From positions 1-26,868 of the IMG/VR virus record IMGVR_UViG_3300012923_000140: DNA of 26,868 nucleotides. The stretch is one strand, 5' to 3'. Origin of the DNA: a virus. Below the pieces are notes generated by a model, which saw nothing but the letters and a program-made list of their open reading frames with translations, searched no databases and was not told the DNA's origin. The position numbers and the translations under genes are program-made. The stretch's first letter is position 1; each line of letters starts with the position of its first letter. Shown here in pieces: positions 1 to 6,674 of this stretch.

Positions 1-383
1 CGACGTCGCCGTGTCGTGACGAACGGGACGTGGTGGCAGCGCAGAAAATGATGGAGGACACGAGCGCCGATTCGGTCATCTCCGTTGTCGAGTTCCCGAA
101 GGCGGACACCCTGTTCACGCTCGGCCACGCCAACAGGATGCGGGGCGCCGGCGAGAGGGACACGGTCTACACACCGAACGGGGCGATCTACCTCGTCAAA
201 TGGGACCACCTGATGGAGAGGGGCGACTGGTACGATCCGCACGCCTACGCCTACGTCATGCCGCCGGAGCGCTCGCTCGACATCGACACGCACGCGGACT
301 TCGAGGCGGCCAGGGCGATGCTGGACGATCAGGGGCGGTTCGACCCGGAGGCGACCGTCAAGAAGGTGACGGCACCAGCATGA
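1..383 (+). CDS. CMP-nonulosonate (acylneuraminate/legionaminate) cytidylyltransferase, C-terminal part
   Basis: The reading frame is open to the left edge, so the gene starts outside the window. From position 3 it reads TSPCRDERDVVAAQ, matching the TSPLRxxxD segment that follows the active site of NeuA/LegF/PseF enzymes. The later PNGAIY and PERSLDIDTHADFEAA segments match the family's conserved C-terminal NGAIY and RSxDIDTxxDF motifs. These enzymes activate a nine-carbon nonulosonic acid with CTP to give the CMP-sugar donor. The GTG at position 30 lies inside the conserved motif and is not the real start. The next gene overlaps by ATGA. The following aminotransferase and 2-epimerase support a nonulosonate pathway, more likely legionaminic than sialic. 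Whether the whole enzyme is intact cannot be seen. Confidence 0.82.
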   Translation, partial: TSPCRDERDVVAAQKMMEDTSADSVISVVEFPKADTLFTLGHANRMRGAGERDTVYTPNGAIYLVKWDHLMERGDWYDPHAYAYVMPPERSLDIDTHADFEAARAMLDDQGRFDPEATVKKVTAPA

Positions 384-601
384 GAGACCAAGTCGTTTGC
401 ATAGATGAAGGATTTGCTTGTATCGTCAGCGGGAGATTGTTCGGGCCGTATCGTTACAGGTCTGAGGCTGAGAAGATGCTGTCCGCGCATAGGATCGCAT
501 CGGATATGCTGGCGGACCGATTTGCAATGAAGGAGAGGAAAATTGTTAAGCGTCCAAGCCGTTGTGGACGCAATTTTGTCAGTAACCGGAGGGCCGGCTA
601 G
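380..601 (+). CDS. small hypothetical protein (73 aa)
   Basis: The ATG at 380 overlaps the stop of the cytidylyltransferase (ATGA), and the protein begins MRDQVVCIDEGFAC. An in-frame ATG at 200 lies inside the upstream gene and is unlikely to be used. The protein is 73 residues with a basic C-terminus rich in Lys and Arg and no recognised domain. Its end overlaps the aminotransferase start by 59 bases. The overlap at its front end supports translational coupling. Function is unknown. Confidence 0.6.
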   Translation: MRDQVVCIDEGFACIVSGRLFGPYRYRSEAEKMLSAHRIASDMLADRFAMKERKIVKRPSRCGRNFVSNRRAG

Positions 602-1661
602 CCATCACCGGCCGGTTGTCACCGATGATGATGTTCTCGCGATAGCAGATCAGGCCCGCAGGCTAGATTCCTACCACTACGTCAACCTGCTGCAAGAGCG
701 CCTAAAGGAGCGGATCCAGGTCAAGCACGCAGTCGCCGTGTCGAGCGGCACCGCGGCGCTGGAGTTGGCGCTGCACCTGGTGGGAGTGAAGCGTGGTAGC
801 ACCGTGCTGCTGCCGACGCTATCGTTCGTGGCTGCGGCTAACGCTGTCGTCAGGGCTGGAGCAAAACCCGTTTTCCTGGACTCCAGCAAACATGATTTCG
901 GGATCGATCCTCACCGGTTCGGAGAATATCTGGCGTGCAATGAGCCACCGAAGGCTGTCATTGCGGTTCATTTGCTAGGTCATCCATGCAAGATGTCAAT
1001 CGTTAACGGATTGGCTGAAGCCTATGGCGTTACCGTCATCGAGGACGCAGCTGAGGCTATCGGTTCGTCCGTATCAGTTCACGCCTCCGACCGCTGGAAA
1101 CCATGCGGTTCCTTGGGCGCAGTCTCCGTCCTCAGCTTCAACCTCAACAAGGTAGTGACGTCCGGCGGCGGGGGTGCGCTGCTGACGAACGACGACGATA
1201 TCGGGGCCAGTGCCCACCACCTTGCCACCACCGCCAGGGTCGCGCACCCATGGCTGGTCGAGCACGACGCGGTCGGCTGGAACCACCGCATGCCGATGCT
1301 TTCGGCGGCGCTGTGCAGTGAGCAAGTCAAGCGGTTGGACGGTCTAGTGAAGGAGAAGCGTGGGCTGGCGATGGCATACAAGGCAGCGATCAACGGAATG
1401 AACGGCGTGACGTTCCACGAGGAACCTGCCGGGACGTTCTCGAACTTCTGGATGCCAACGATCATGGTCTTACCCGGGGAACGCGACGCGATGTTGACGG
1501 CGCTGCACGAGAGGGGGGTAATGGCCCGCGCGGTGTTCACGCCGATGCACCGGCTGAAAATGTACCGGGACGACGGCGGGACATTTCCGGTGGCGAACGA
1601 GGTATTCAGCCGGGCGATATGTCTGCCGGCGGGGATCGAGTTGGCGAGGAGGTTTGCATGA
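543..1661 (+). CDS. LegC-like PLP-dependent sugar aminotransferase (DegT/DnrJ/EryC1 family)
   Basis: The protein has 372 residues, a normal length for the DegT/DnrJ/EryC1 fold. These enzymes transfer an amino group to a nucleotide-linked keto-sugar. Visible motifs are AVSSGTAALELAL (cofactor-binding helix start), a GID...YL segment typical of the LegC branch, VIEDAAEAIGS (the aspartate that contacts the pyridine nitrogen), and SFNLNKVVTSGGGG with the PLP lysine at residue 203. SFNxNKxxTxGGGG is characteristic of LegC-type enzymes of legionaminic acid synthesis. The start is TTG at 543, preceded by AGGAGAGG at 531-538; an ATG in this position is absent. It sits between a CMP-nonulosonate synthetase and a UDP-GlcNAc 2-epimerase, which fits the same pathway. 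Exact substrate is inferred. Confidence 0.85.
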   Translation: MLSVQAVVDAILSVTGGPASHHRPVVTDDDVLAIADQARRLDSYHYVNLLQERLKERIQVKHAVAVSSGTAALELALHLVGVKRGSTVLLPTLSFVAAANAVVRAGAKPVFLDSSKHDFGIDPHRFGEYLACNEPPKAVIAVHLLGHPCKMSIVNGLAEAYGVTVIEDAAEAIGSSVSVHASDRWKPCGSLGAVSVLSFNLNKVVTSGGGGALLTNDDDIGASAHHLATTARVAHPWLVEHDAVGWNHRMPMLSAALCSEQVKRLDGLVKEKRGLAMAYKAAINGMNGVTFHEEPAGTFSNFWMPTIMVLPGERDAMLTALHERGVMARAVFTPMHRLKMYRDDGGTFPVANEVFSRAICLPAGIELARRFA

Positions 1662-1822
1662 CATCCTACGAAATCGAGCAGTTGTTCAAGAACCAGTTGG
1701 CGATCATGCTTGATCTTCGGAACAAATACTCATCGGTGCTGAAGAGGTTGGATGATCCGATCAAGGAGACGAAGGAGATGCTAGAAACCCTCAAGACGCA
1801 GCGTGAATTAGGTCGGGACTAG
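1658..1822 (+). CDS. small helical hypothetical protein (54 aa)
   Basis: The ATG at 1658 overlaps the aminotransferase stop (ATGA) and follows a GAGGAGG ribosome-binding site at about 1646-1652. The product, beginning MTSYEIEQLFKNQ, is charged and probably helical throughout, with heptad-like leucine spacing near VLKRLDDPIKET. No family is recognised. The strong ribosome-binding site and tight overlap make it a likely real gene. Confidence 0.6.
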   Translation: MTSYEIEQLFKNQLAIMLDLRNKYSSVLKRLDDPIKETKEMLETLKTQRELGRD

Positions 1823-2071
1823 GTGGACAGGGAGAAGCGTCTCCGCAGGCTCGTCAAGAGCAAGCGCCGAGAGGCAGCGATGAAGGCGTGGGATACTCGG
1901 AGATCGAGGAAATTATGTTCGCCGGCCGATGTTGACGCCGACTCCCGTTCCGTTGCTAGAGTCATCCACGGAGACGAAGCAAAGGAGGACGAACATGGGT
2001 TGGATATCAAGGATCATCCCCAAGTGGCTGCGCTCGCAGCCATCCGAGACGATTCGGCCGGAGATGCTTAA
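1823..2071 (+). CDS. hypothetical protein with KAWDTRR motif
   Basis: A GTG directly follows the upstream stop codon. The 82-residue product is very basic at its N-terminus and carries AAMKAWDTRRS, similar to the AxKAWxTRR motif in many small phage proteins thought to bind nucleic acid. It overlaps the next gene by 77 bases in another frame, and no clear Shine-Dalgarno precedes the GTG. The motif favours a real gene, but the C-terminal half could be fortuitous. Confidence 0.42.
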   Translation: MDREKRLRRLVKSKRREAAMKAWDTRRSRKLCSPADVDADSRSVARVIHGDEAKEDEHGLDIKDHPQVAALAAIRDDSAGDA

Positions 2072-2198
2072 GCCGTACGGGTCGAACCAGCATTTGAACG
2101 CGCCGTCGCAGCCTATGCGAACGTCGCTGCCGATACCGCCGGGACCGATACCGCAGGGCGGCAACGTTGGGTCGACTACTTCGAGGCCGTTGCGATGA
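1995..2198 (+). CDS. proline-rich small hypothetical protein (67 aa)
   Basis: The ATG at 1995 has a strong ribosome-binding site, AAAGGAGG, a few bases upstream; earlier in-frame starts lack one. The product begins MGWISRIIPKWLRSQ, an amphipathic or membrane-associating N-terminal helix, followed by a proline- and serine-rich tail (PIPPGPIPQGG). Its stop overlaps the epimerase start (ATGA), suggesting coupled translation. No family recognised. Confidence 0.55.
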   Translation: MGWISRIIPKWLRSQPSETIRPEMLKPYGSNQHLNAPSQPMRTSLPIPPGPIPQGGNVGSTTSRPLR

Positions 2199-3406
2199 AA
2201 ATTGCTTTGATCTCTGGCAGCCGGTCCGACCGCAACGCGCTCGTCATGGTCGAGAAGGCGCTACGGTCAAATGATCATTCTGTGCGAACGATAGACGTGT
2301 CTTGGCCAGACGAAGAAGAAGACATTCATGGTCCGATAGATAGCGCCGTATCGGCGAGCCTGAACGTGAACGGTATTCTCGACAAAGTAATGGACAGCAT
2401 GAATGGCGGCGAAACCAATCCCTGGTGGCCATGGAAAGGGGATACGCCACTCATCGTCGTTCACGGGGACCGCCACGAAATTCTCGGTGCGGTAGTTGGT
2501 GCCAATATTATGGGATGGCCGATCGCTCACATCGGCGGCGGCGACATCACCGAGGGCAGCCAGGACGACTGCTTCCGCCACGCCATCACCAAGCTGTCGC
2601 ACCTGCACTTCGCGTCGAACCAGGACTCGGCAGACCGGATCGTCCAGATGGGAGAGGAACCCGACCGCGTCCACGTCACTGGGTGCCCAGGGATCGACAT
2701 GGTGATGGCGACGCCGACGCTCAATCGTGAGGATACTTTCATCGCTGTTGGCCTGGGGATAAGGCAACAGATGCCTACCGACTATGGTACCGACGATAGC
2801 ATTGCCGTCACCACGCCAGCTAGGAGCCTCGTGGTGCTGTTTCACCCCAACACCCTGGATGACACCGCCTCCGAGCTAGAGGCTCTCAGCGTCGCTCTAT
2901 CGCGCAGGACGGAGGCATTGGTGCTGCTGGGGCCAAACGCGGACGCCGGGAACGACCTCATCCGACGGGAGTGGCAGCGCCTCGCCCAGAACCGCGCCGA
3001 CACCGTCTACCACGACAACGTCGAGCCGCAGGTGTTCTACTCGCTGCTGAAGTGGTGCGACGTGCTGATCGGGAACTCGTCGGCGGGGTTCTACGAGGCA
3101 CCGTGCTTCGGTACCAAAGTGCTGGATATCGGGGATCGCCAGCACGGCAGGCTCCCACACACCAACATGTTTGGTAGCTATTCGGGTGATCACCGTGAGA
3201 TCACAGCATGTCTTGATCAAGTCATAACGGCGAAGTCTGAACCATGCGTGAATCCCTACAGCGACGGCCATGCATCCGAGCGCATCGCCAAGGTGATATG
3301 CGGGATCAATGATCCGCGCACGCTGCTGCGAAAGAAGTTCAACGAGCATCGCGAGTGGTGTACTGCCGTGGTGAAGCGCAGACATTTGCCGAATATGGAG
3401 TTCTGA
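2195..3406 (+). CDS. UDP-N-acetylglucosamine 2-epimerase, hydrolysing (NeuC/LegG-like)
   Basis: The 403-residue protein shows the two-lobe GT-B epimerase pattern. Landmarks are SGSRSDRNAL at the N-terminus, VHGDRHEILGAVV, AHIGGGDITEGSQDD, FRHAITKLSHLHF, VTGCPGIDMV, LFHPNTLD and IGNSSAGFYEAPCFGTK followed by DIGDRQHGR. These correspond to the conserved UDP- and sugar-binding segments of NeuC/LegG enzymes, which release UDP while inverting C2 to make an N-acetylmannosamine-type precursor. The RHAITKLSHLHF signature fits the hydrolysing branch rather than WecB. With a LegC-like aminotransferase two genes away, a LegG role is more likely than NeuC, though the substrate cannot be read from sequence. 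A roughly 50-residue stretch around residues 180-210 looks like a loop expansion. Confidence 0.87.
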   Translation: MKIALISGSRSDRNALVMVEKALRSNDHSVRTIDVSWPDEEEDIHGPIDSAVSASLNVNGILDKVMDSMNGGETNPWWPWKGDTPLIVVHGDRHEILGAVVGANIMGWPIAHIGGGDITEGSQDDCFRHAITKLSHLHFASNQDSADRIVQMGEEPDRVHVTGCPGIDMVMATPTLNREDTFIAVGLGIRQQMPTDYGTDDSIAVTTPARSLVVLFHPNTLDDTASELEALSVALSRRTEALVLLGPNADAGNDLIRREWQRLAQNRADTVYHDNVEPQVFYSLLKWCDVLIGNSSAGFYEAPCFGTKVLDIGDRQHGRLPHTNMFGSYSGDHREITACLDQVITAKSEPCVNPYSDGHASERIAKVICGINDPRTLLRKKFNEHREWCTAVVKRRHLPNMEF

Positions 3407-3407
3407 C

Positions 3408-3713
3408 ATGGTCATAGCAGCGGCAGCGATCTCCATATTGGCGCAGGGATGGGTAGAACCAGCGCATGCCAAGACGGGTTCCGAACCCGCTGTCACAGTC
3501 CAATATCCGCGCGCACCGTCCCGCGAGGAGATGGACTGGCGTCGCAGGCACCAGGAGATACCTGGCTACGCGCCCCACACCCCAGGCTACGGCCCGTACA
3601 TCGAGGATGGCCACCCGAGATGGCAGGGCACGCGGAACCCGTACTACCGCGAGGAGTACCCGCGCATCGAGTATCCGCGTGTTTATCGTTGCTGGCGCGA
3701 CGGGCCATGCTGA
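3408..3713 (+). CDS. putative secreted small protein, Tyr/Pro/Arg-rich
   Basis: The ATG at 3408 lies one base after the epimerase stop. The first 22 residues (hydrophobic run, then EPAHA-K) resemble a signal peptide with an AHA cleavage site, though the usual N-terminal positive charge is missing. The predicted mature part is rich in Tyr, Pro, Arg and Gly (GYAPHTPGYGPYIEDG, YPRIEYPRVYRC). No domain is recognised. Its stop overlaps the start of the next gene (TGATG). Confidence 0.5.
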   Translation: MVIAAAAISILAQGWVEPAHAKTGSEPAVTVQYPRAPSREEMDWRRRHQEIPGYAPHTPGYGPYIEDGHPRWQGTRNPYYREEYPRIEYPRVYRCWRDGPC

Positions 3714-3925
3714 TGAATACCTTCGTCGAGTTCCTGATCCTGTTCATCGCCGCTGGCGTGGGGTTCATCGCCGGGTTCATTTCTGCGGCGATTGTATTTG
3801 TGCGCGCGATCAGGCAGCGCGATGCCGTGATCGCTACCCACAATCTGCTAACCGAAGACATCCTAAGGAGCATTTATGGAGATCGATTCGAAGACGAGGC
3901 CAACAAGCGTAGAGCTATGGAATGA
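3713..3925 (+). CDS. small single-pass membrane protein (70 aa)
   Basis: The ATG at 3713 overlaps the upstream stop; an ATG two codons earlier at 3707 is an alternative. A long apolar stretch (FLILFIAAGVGFIAGFISAA) at about residues 7-31 predicts one or two closely packed membrane passes, followed by a charged cytoplasmic helix. Small proteins of this shape are common in phages. No homolog is recognised. It overlaps the methyltransferase start by 50 bases. Confidence 0.55.
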   Translation: MNTFVEFLILFIAAGVGFIAGFISAAIVFVRAIRQRDAVIATHNLLTEDILRSIYGDRFEDEANKRRAME

Positions 3926-4526
3926 TCTCCACCGACAGGTCCAATGGGGGACGTGCCCGGAGCCGGCAGTGGCCCGCTGGGCGATGCGTCGGTGGGGCGG
4001 AAGGGATAAGGACGCCAAGGGCAGCGTCCACCTTCTCGATGTCGGCTGCGGCGTGGGGGCGATGGCGTTCTGGCTGGCGAACAACGGGTTTCTGGTCGAC
4101 GCTGTCGACGCTTCGGATGAGGCGATCAAACGGGCCCAGCATCTATATGGCTACGTTTACCCGCATTCTCTGCGCTTCTGGCCGATGAATATTACCAATC
4201 TGCCGCCGTCGTACGTCATTCACGCCGCAGCCCAGTTCGATGGGATCGTCGACGTCTGCTGCCTCCAACACGTCGATGACCTCGATGCGGCATTGGAGCA
4301 AATCAAGTTGATGCTCAGGTCCGGCGGTCAACTACTCTCGATAATGGCCTGCGCCGACCACAGCCCCGTGATGCGCGAGGAATTGAAGGGGGCGACATTC
4401 CACAGGTTGACGCAGGGCGAAGTCCATCGTCACTTCATGCGGTTCTCGGCCGTCAAGCTGGAATCCACGACCCATACCGACAACGGCGCGAACATCTCGC
4501 ACTGGATCATCGAGGCGACGAAATGA
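3876..4526 (+). CDS. class I SAM-dependent methyltransferase
   Basis: The 216-residue protein has motif I LLDVGCGVG at residues 53-61 with the downstream acidic DAVDAS at 75-80, the S-adenosylmethionine pocket of Rossmann-fold methyltransferases. FDGIVDVCCLQHVDDL is the motif IV region, and LRSGGQLLSI the post-motif strand of small-molecule methyltransferases of the UbiE/Methyltransf_11 type. There is no NPPY, so it is probably not an adenine-N6 DNA methylase. An AAGGAG ribosome-binding site precedes the ATG. Its place after sugar genes suggests methylation of a glycan or nucleotide sugar, but this is inference. Confidence 0.8.
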   Translation: MEIDSKTRPTSVELWNDLHRQVQWGTCPEPAVARWAMRRWGGRDKDAKGSVHLLDVGCGVGAMAFWLANNGFLVDAVDASDEAIKRAQHLYGYVYPHSLRFWPMNITNLPPSYVIHAAAQFDGIVDVCCLQHVDDLDAALEQIKLMLRSGGQLLSIMACADHSPVMREELKGATFHRLTQGEVHRHFMRFSAVKLESTTHTDNGANISHWIIEATK

Positions 4527-4557
4527 TCGCCCTCCGCGCCGCCGCCGATATTGATAC

Positions 4558-4734
4558 ATGAGAGCGATCGAAAGACGAGCCTTGAAAGTTAAATGCCCCT
4601 ATTGTTCGGCCAAGTCTGGGGAGAACTGCCGCCCCTTCTATTTTGGCGGAACGTGGGGAAAGGGTTCTCCCAAGCTTCACAAGCAACGACTTGATGTCGT
4701 GCGAAAACGCGAATCAAGGAAGGCTAACAAATGA
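4558..4734 (+). CDS. phage zinc-finger small protein (58 aa)
   Basis: This short frame reads MRAIERRALKVKCPYCSAKS and continues to a Lys/Arg-rich end. The pattern CPYCxAxxGxxCRP, followed by an HKQRLDVV segment, matches the C-x2-C-x7-C...H-x2-R zinc fingers found in many phage and actinobacterial small proteins. Its stop overlaps the next start (ATGA). About 30 bases of non-coding DNA separate it from the methyltransferase. It probably binds nucleic acid or protein. Confidence 0.62.
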   Translation: MRAIERRALKVKCPYCSAKSGENCRPFYFGGTWGKGSPKLHKQRLDVVRKRESRKANK

Positions 4735-5072
4735 GCGAGAAATGCTTTCGTTGCGGAAAGCTGCTTCCTGAGAGCTATACGATGACGATTGGCGGCCCTC
4801 AAGGATCGACAGCCGATGTCATCGGCTGGCACTGGATTAACGCCGCCCCTCATGCAGCCTCTGGTGGGACCATGGTTCCTGTATGCAACAAATGCGATCC
4901 GCCTCCGGTATTCATCCCCCGCGCCCAGCACGAAGCGCTGATGATGGCGGCGAAGGCGCTCAAGGCTTGGGACGAAGGCGGAATTGATTGGAATGTGTGG
5001 AATGAACAGGCTCACGCGGCCATCGCCGCCCTGCGCGCCGCCAGCATTGATCCATCGGAGGACAAGCCATGA
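4731..5072 (+). CDS. hypothetical protein with two CxxC zinc-binding pairs (113 aa)
   Basis: AAGGAAGG lies just upstream of the ATG. CFRCGK near residue 5 and CNKCDP near residue 52 form two CxxC pairs, likely binding one zinc ion. The C-terminal half (AQHEALMMAAKALKAWDEGG) is helical and resembles generic phage small proteins. Its stop overlaps the next start. Family not recognised. Confidence 0.62.
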   Translation: MSEKCFRCGKLLPESYTMTIGGPQGSTADVIGWHWINAAPHAASGGTMVPVCNKCDPPPVFIPRAQHEALMMAAKALKAWDEGGIDWNVWNEQAHAAIAALRAASIDPSEDKP

Positions 5073-5194
5073 CAACCGCTTCGGCTATCGCGTTTCCGTT
5101 TCTCGTGCTCTGCACTTTGCTGGGCATTGCCGCTATCATTTGGGCTTCAGGCTCCGCTTCGCGCCCTCACCCGCCATCGAAGGACAAGACATGA
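5069..5194 (+). CDS. small membrane protein (41 aa)
   Basis: A GGAGG site precedes the ATG, which overlaps the upstream stop. The product has one apolar helix (FPFLVLCTLLGIAAIIWA) and a short Pro/Lys-rich tail. It is of a size and shape seen in phage holin-like or spanin-like proteins, but no lysis genes are nearby and the function is unknown. Its stop overlaps the next start. Confidence 0.55.
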   Translation: MTTASAIAFPFLVLCTLLGIAAIIWASGSASRPHPPSKDKT

Positions 5195-5589
5195 GCGATA
5201 AACCAAGGTCAATATTAGAACGCGATTGGCCGTATCCTTTAAGTGCGGAGGAACTGAACGATTGCGATGCTGACAAGCGCATCGCCGAACTCGAAGCCGA
5301 GGTGCGCCGGCTTCAGAACAATGAGGTAAACGACTGCGATCTTCTCGGAATGCATGAGCGACGCATCGCCGAACTCGAAGCAGAGCGCGACCAGCTATTG
5401 TCCGATCTCAGCGACGTTGGAGCGGTGAAAAACGAAGTCATCAATGATCGTGATGCGGCATTAAGGGAGCGCGATGCTATCCGGGCGAAGACGATCGAGG
5501 ATGTGGCCAAATATTGGGAAGCACAGGACTGCTGGGACATCGCCAAAGAAATCCAGGCTCTCGCTCAGACGGATGAGGAAAAGACATGA
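5191..5589 (+). CDS. coiled-coil hypothetical protein (132 aa)
   Basis: The ATG at 5191 overlaps the preceding stop and has AAGGA upstream; a longer frame begins inside the previous gene. The product is almost entirely charged helix. The segment RIAELEAE appears twice, 28 residues apart, each preceded by an NDCD motif, which suggests an internal duplication. Coiled-coil oligomerisation is likely. No family is recognised. Confidence 0.6.
   Translation: MSDKPRSILERDWPYPLSAEELNDCDADKRIAELEAEVRRLQNNEVNDCDLLGMHERRIAELEAERDQLLSDLSDVGAVKNEVINDRDAALRERDAIRAKTIEDVAKYWEAQDCWDIAKEIQALAQTDEEKT
5278..5381 (+). repeat. 20-bp direct repeat within coiled-coil gene
   Basis: CGCATCGCCGAACTCGAAGC occurs at 5278-5297 and again at 5362-5381, identical and 84 bases apart, so in the same codon register. 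It encodes RIAELEA. The identity at DNA level indicates a recent tandem duplication rather than convergent coiled-coil sequence. Confidence 0.8.
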
Positions 5590-5801
5590 GCATCATTGAA
5601 CTGGATTGGCGAGCTAGTACCTATGTACGCAACGTAGGTTGCCACATTGCGGCAGTTGATGATGGATTCCTGATCGTCAGCATTGAATCACCGCGTTTTT
5701 GCTTTCACGCGGAAACACAAGAGACAGCGACCCTAAAGGCCGCGAGAGCGATAGAATGGTTCGAGAAGTCGAAGCTTGGCATCCCACATCAATGGGACTA
5801 G
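5586..5801 (+). CDS. small hypothetical protein (71 aa)
   Basis: The ATG overlaps the upstream stop (ATGA) with GAGGA ahead of it. The product, beginning MSIIELDWRASTYVRN, has alternating strands (GFLIVSIESPRFCFHAE) then a helix (ATLKAARAIEWFE), a small alpha-beta layout. A 33-base AT-rich gap with little else follows it. No family recognised. Confidence 0.58.
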   Translation: MSIIELDWRASTYVRNVGCHIAAVDDGFLIVSIESPRFCFHAETQETATLKAARAIEWFEKSKLGIPHQWD

Positions 5802-5834
5802 TCAAAACCTTAGTGAAAATAGTAAATTAGTCCA

Positions 5835-6218
5835 ATGCCAGCAGGAGCTAAGCCAGGAGAACGACGCGGCGGACGTGCCAAAGGAGCGCCAAACAAGCGC
5901 ACCATAGGTGAGGCATATTTCAAGGATCAGGCCAAGGTCCAGCCAACCCAGGAAGCCTTTGACAGCCTCGACCAAAAGCGCAAAGTCATCATGTCACTCA
6001 TCAGCTTGGCTGCCGAGGAGCAGGGCAAGCGCGCCCGCGGCGAGAAATGGGACGCGAAGTGGTTCAGGGAGACGCTGGAGGCGGCAGACAGGGCGTTGAA
6101 CGGTTTGCTGCCCTACGAGCACCGCCGCCTGGCGACGCTGGAGCCTGCGATGGAGACGGTGATCAAGCCGGACGGCAGCGTGCATGTCACGATTTCGCGA
6201 ACAGATTCGGAGCTTTAG
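5835..6218 (+). CDS. possible terminase small subunit or DNA-binding protein (127 aa)
   Basis: The N-terminus GERRGGRAKGAPNKRTIGEAY is a basic AT-hook-like segment followed by a helix, as seen at the start of several phage small terminases and proteins encoded just upstream of TerL. The rest is helical (RALNGLLPYEHRRLATLEPAM), and the C-terminus reads as a beta strand. Two genes stand between it and TerL or overlap it, a usual place for TerS. The Shine-Dalgarno is weak. No catalytic motif is expected. Either this or the next gene is the better TerS candidate. Confidence 0.45.
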   Translation: MPAGAKPGERRGGRAKGAPNKRTIGEAYFKDQAKVQPTQEAFDSLDQKRKVIMSLISLAAEEQGKRARGEKWDAKWFRETLEAADRALNGLLPYEHRRLATLEPAMETVIKPDGSVHVTISRTDSEL

Positions 6219-6674
6219 ATGGCCATCAAGTTCGAGACATCAGACGGGAAAGTCCACACGGTTGGCGGAGGTGATCCAAAGGTGAAGGCTTCAACTGGTG
6301 GGATATTGGCGAAATTCTCTGGCATAGGGCGCGCTGAACCTCCTGATGTGGGGCGAACCAAGCGGTTGGAGGCCCGGGTTGAAGCGCTGGAACAACTCGT
6401 GGCGGCTCAATCCAAGCAGGTCACGGCTCTTGCGGCAACGCTCAAGTCGATGCTTGAATCGATGCTTGTGAACAATGCCGATGCCGTTACTGTTCACAAG
6501 CCTGTTCATGCTGATGTTCACGCCACTGTTCACACAAAATCTGTCGACAAGGATGTGAACAGCGCATCGAACCGGAAGAAATATCGACGCGAATGGACTC
6601 GTGACAGCCGTGCCGCCAAGAAGCTCGGGCTGACCGTCGCCGAGTATCGGTCCAGGAATGAGCGTCCAGTTTAA
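6219..6674 (+). CDS. putative DNA-binding coiled-coil protein upstream of TerL (151 aa)
   Basis: The start follows the previous stop directly. The protein has a flexible N-terminus, a coiled coil at about residues 47-90 (RLEARVEALEQLVAAQ), a V-H-x-x periodic segment (VHKPVHADVHATVHTK) around residues 91-108, and a basic C-terminal helix, NRKKYRREWTRDSRAAKKLG, that looks DNA-binding. It overlaps the TerL start by 17 bases. A role as TerS or a packaging accessory is plausible. The V-H periodic segment is encoded by the 12-bp iterons described separately, so its sequence may be constrained by DNA rather than protein function. Confidence 0.5.
   Translation: MAIKFETSDGKVHTVGGGDPKVKASTGGILAKFSGIGRAEPPDVGRTKRLEARVEALEQLVAAQSKQVTALAATLKSMLESMLVNNADAVTVHKPVHADVHATVHTKSVDKDVNSASNRKKYRREWTRDSRAAKKLGLTVAEYRSRNERPV
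6467..6561 (+). repeat. 12-bp iteron array with flanking inverted copies, possible packaging site or operator
   Basis: TGTTCAC/T begins at 6491, 6503, 6515 and 6527, exactly 12 bases apart. Inverted copies, TGTGAACA, lie on both sides at 6467-6474 and 6554-6561. The array is inside the coding region just ahead of the terminase large subunit. Direct repeats in or beside the small terminase gene are typical of pac/cos recognition sites, but an operator is also possible. Confidence 0.6.

Noticed and set aside
4523-4561. 12-residue frame overlapping the methyltransferase stop
   Set aside because: Too short, alanine-rich, and no ribosome-binding evidence beyond the overlap.
6491-6532. CRISPR-like array
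   Set aside because: Repeats are only 7 bases at 12-base spacing, with no spacer-sized intervals and no cas genes; better read as iterons.
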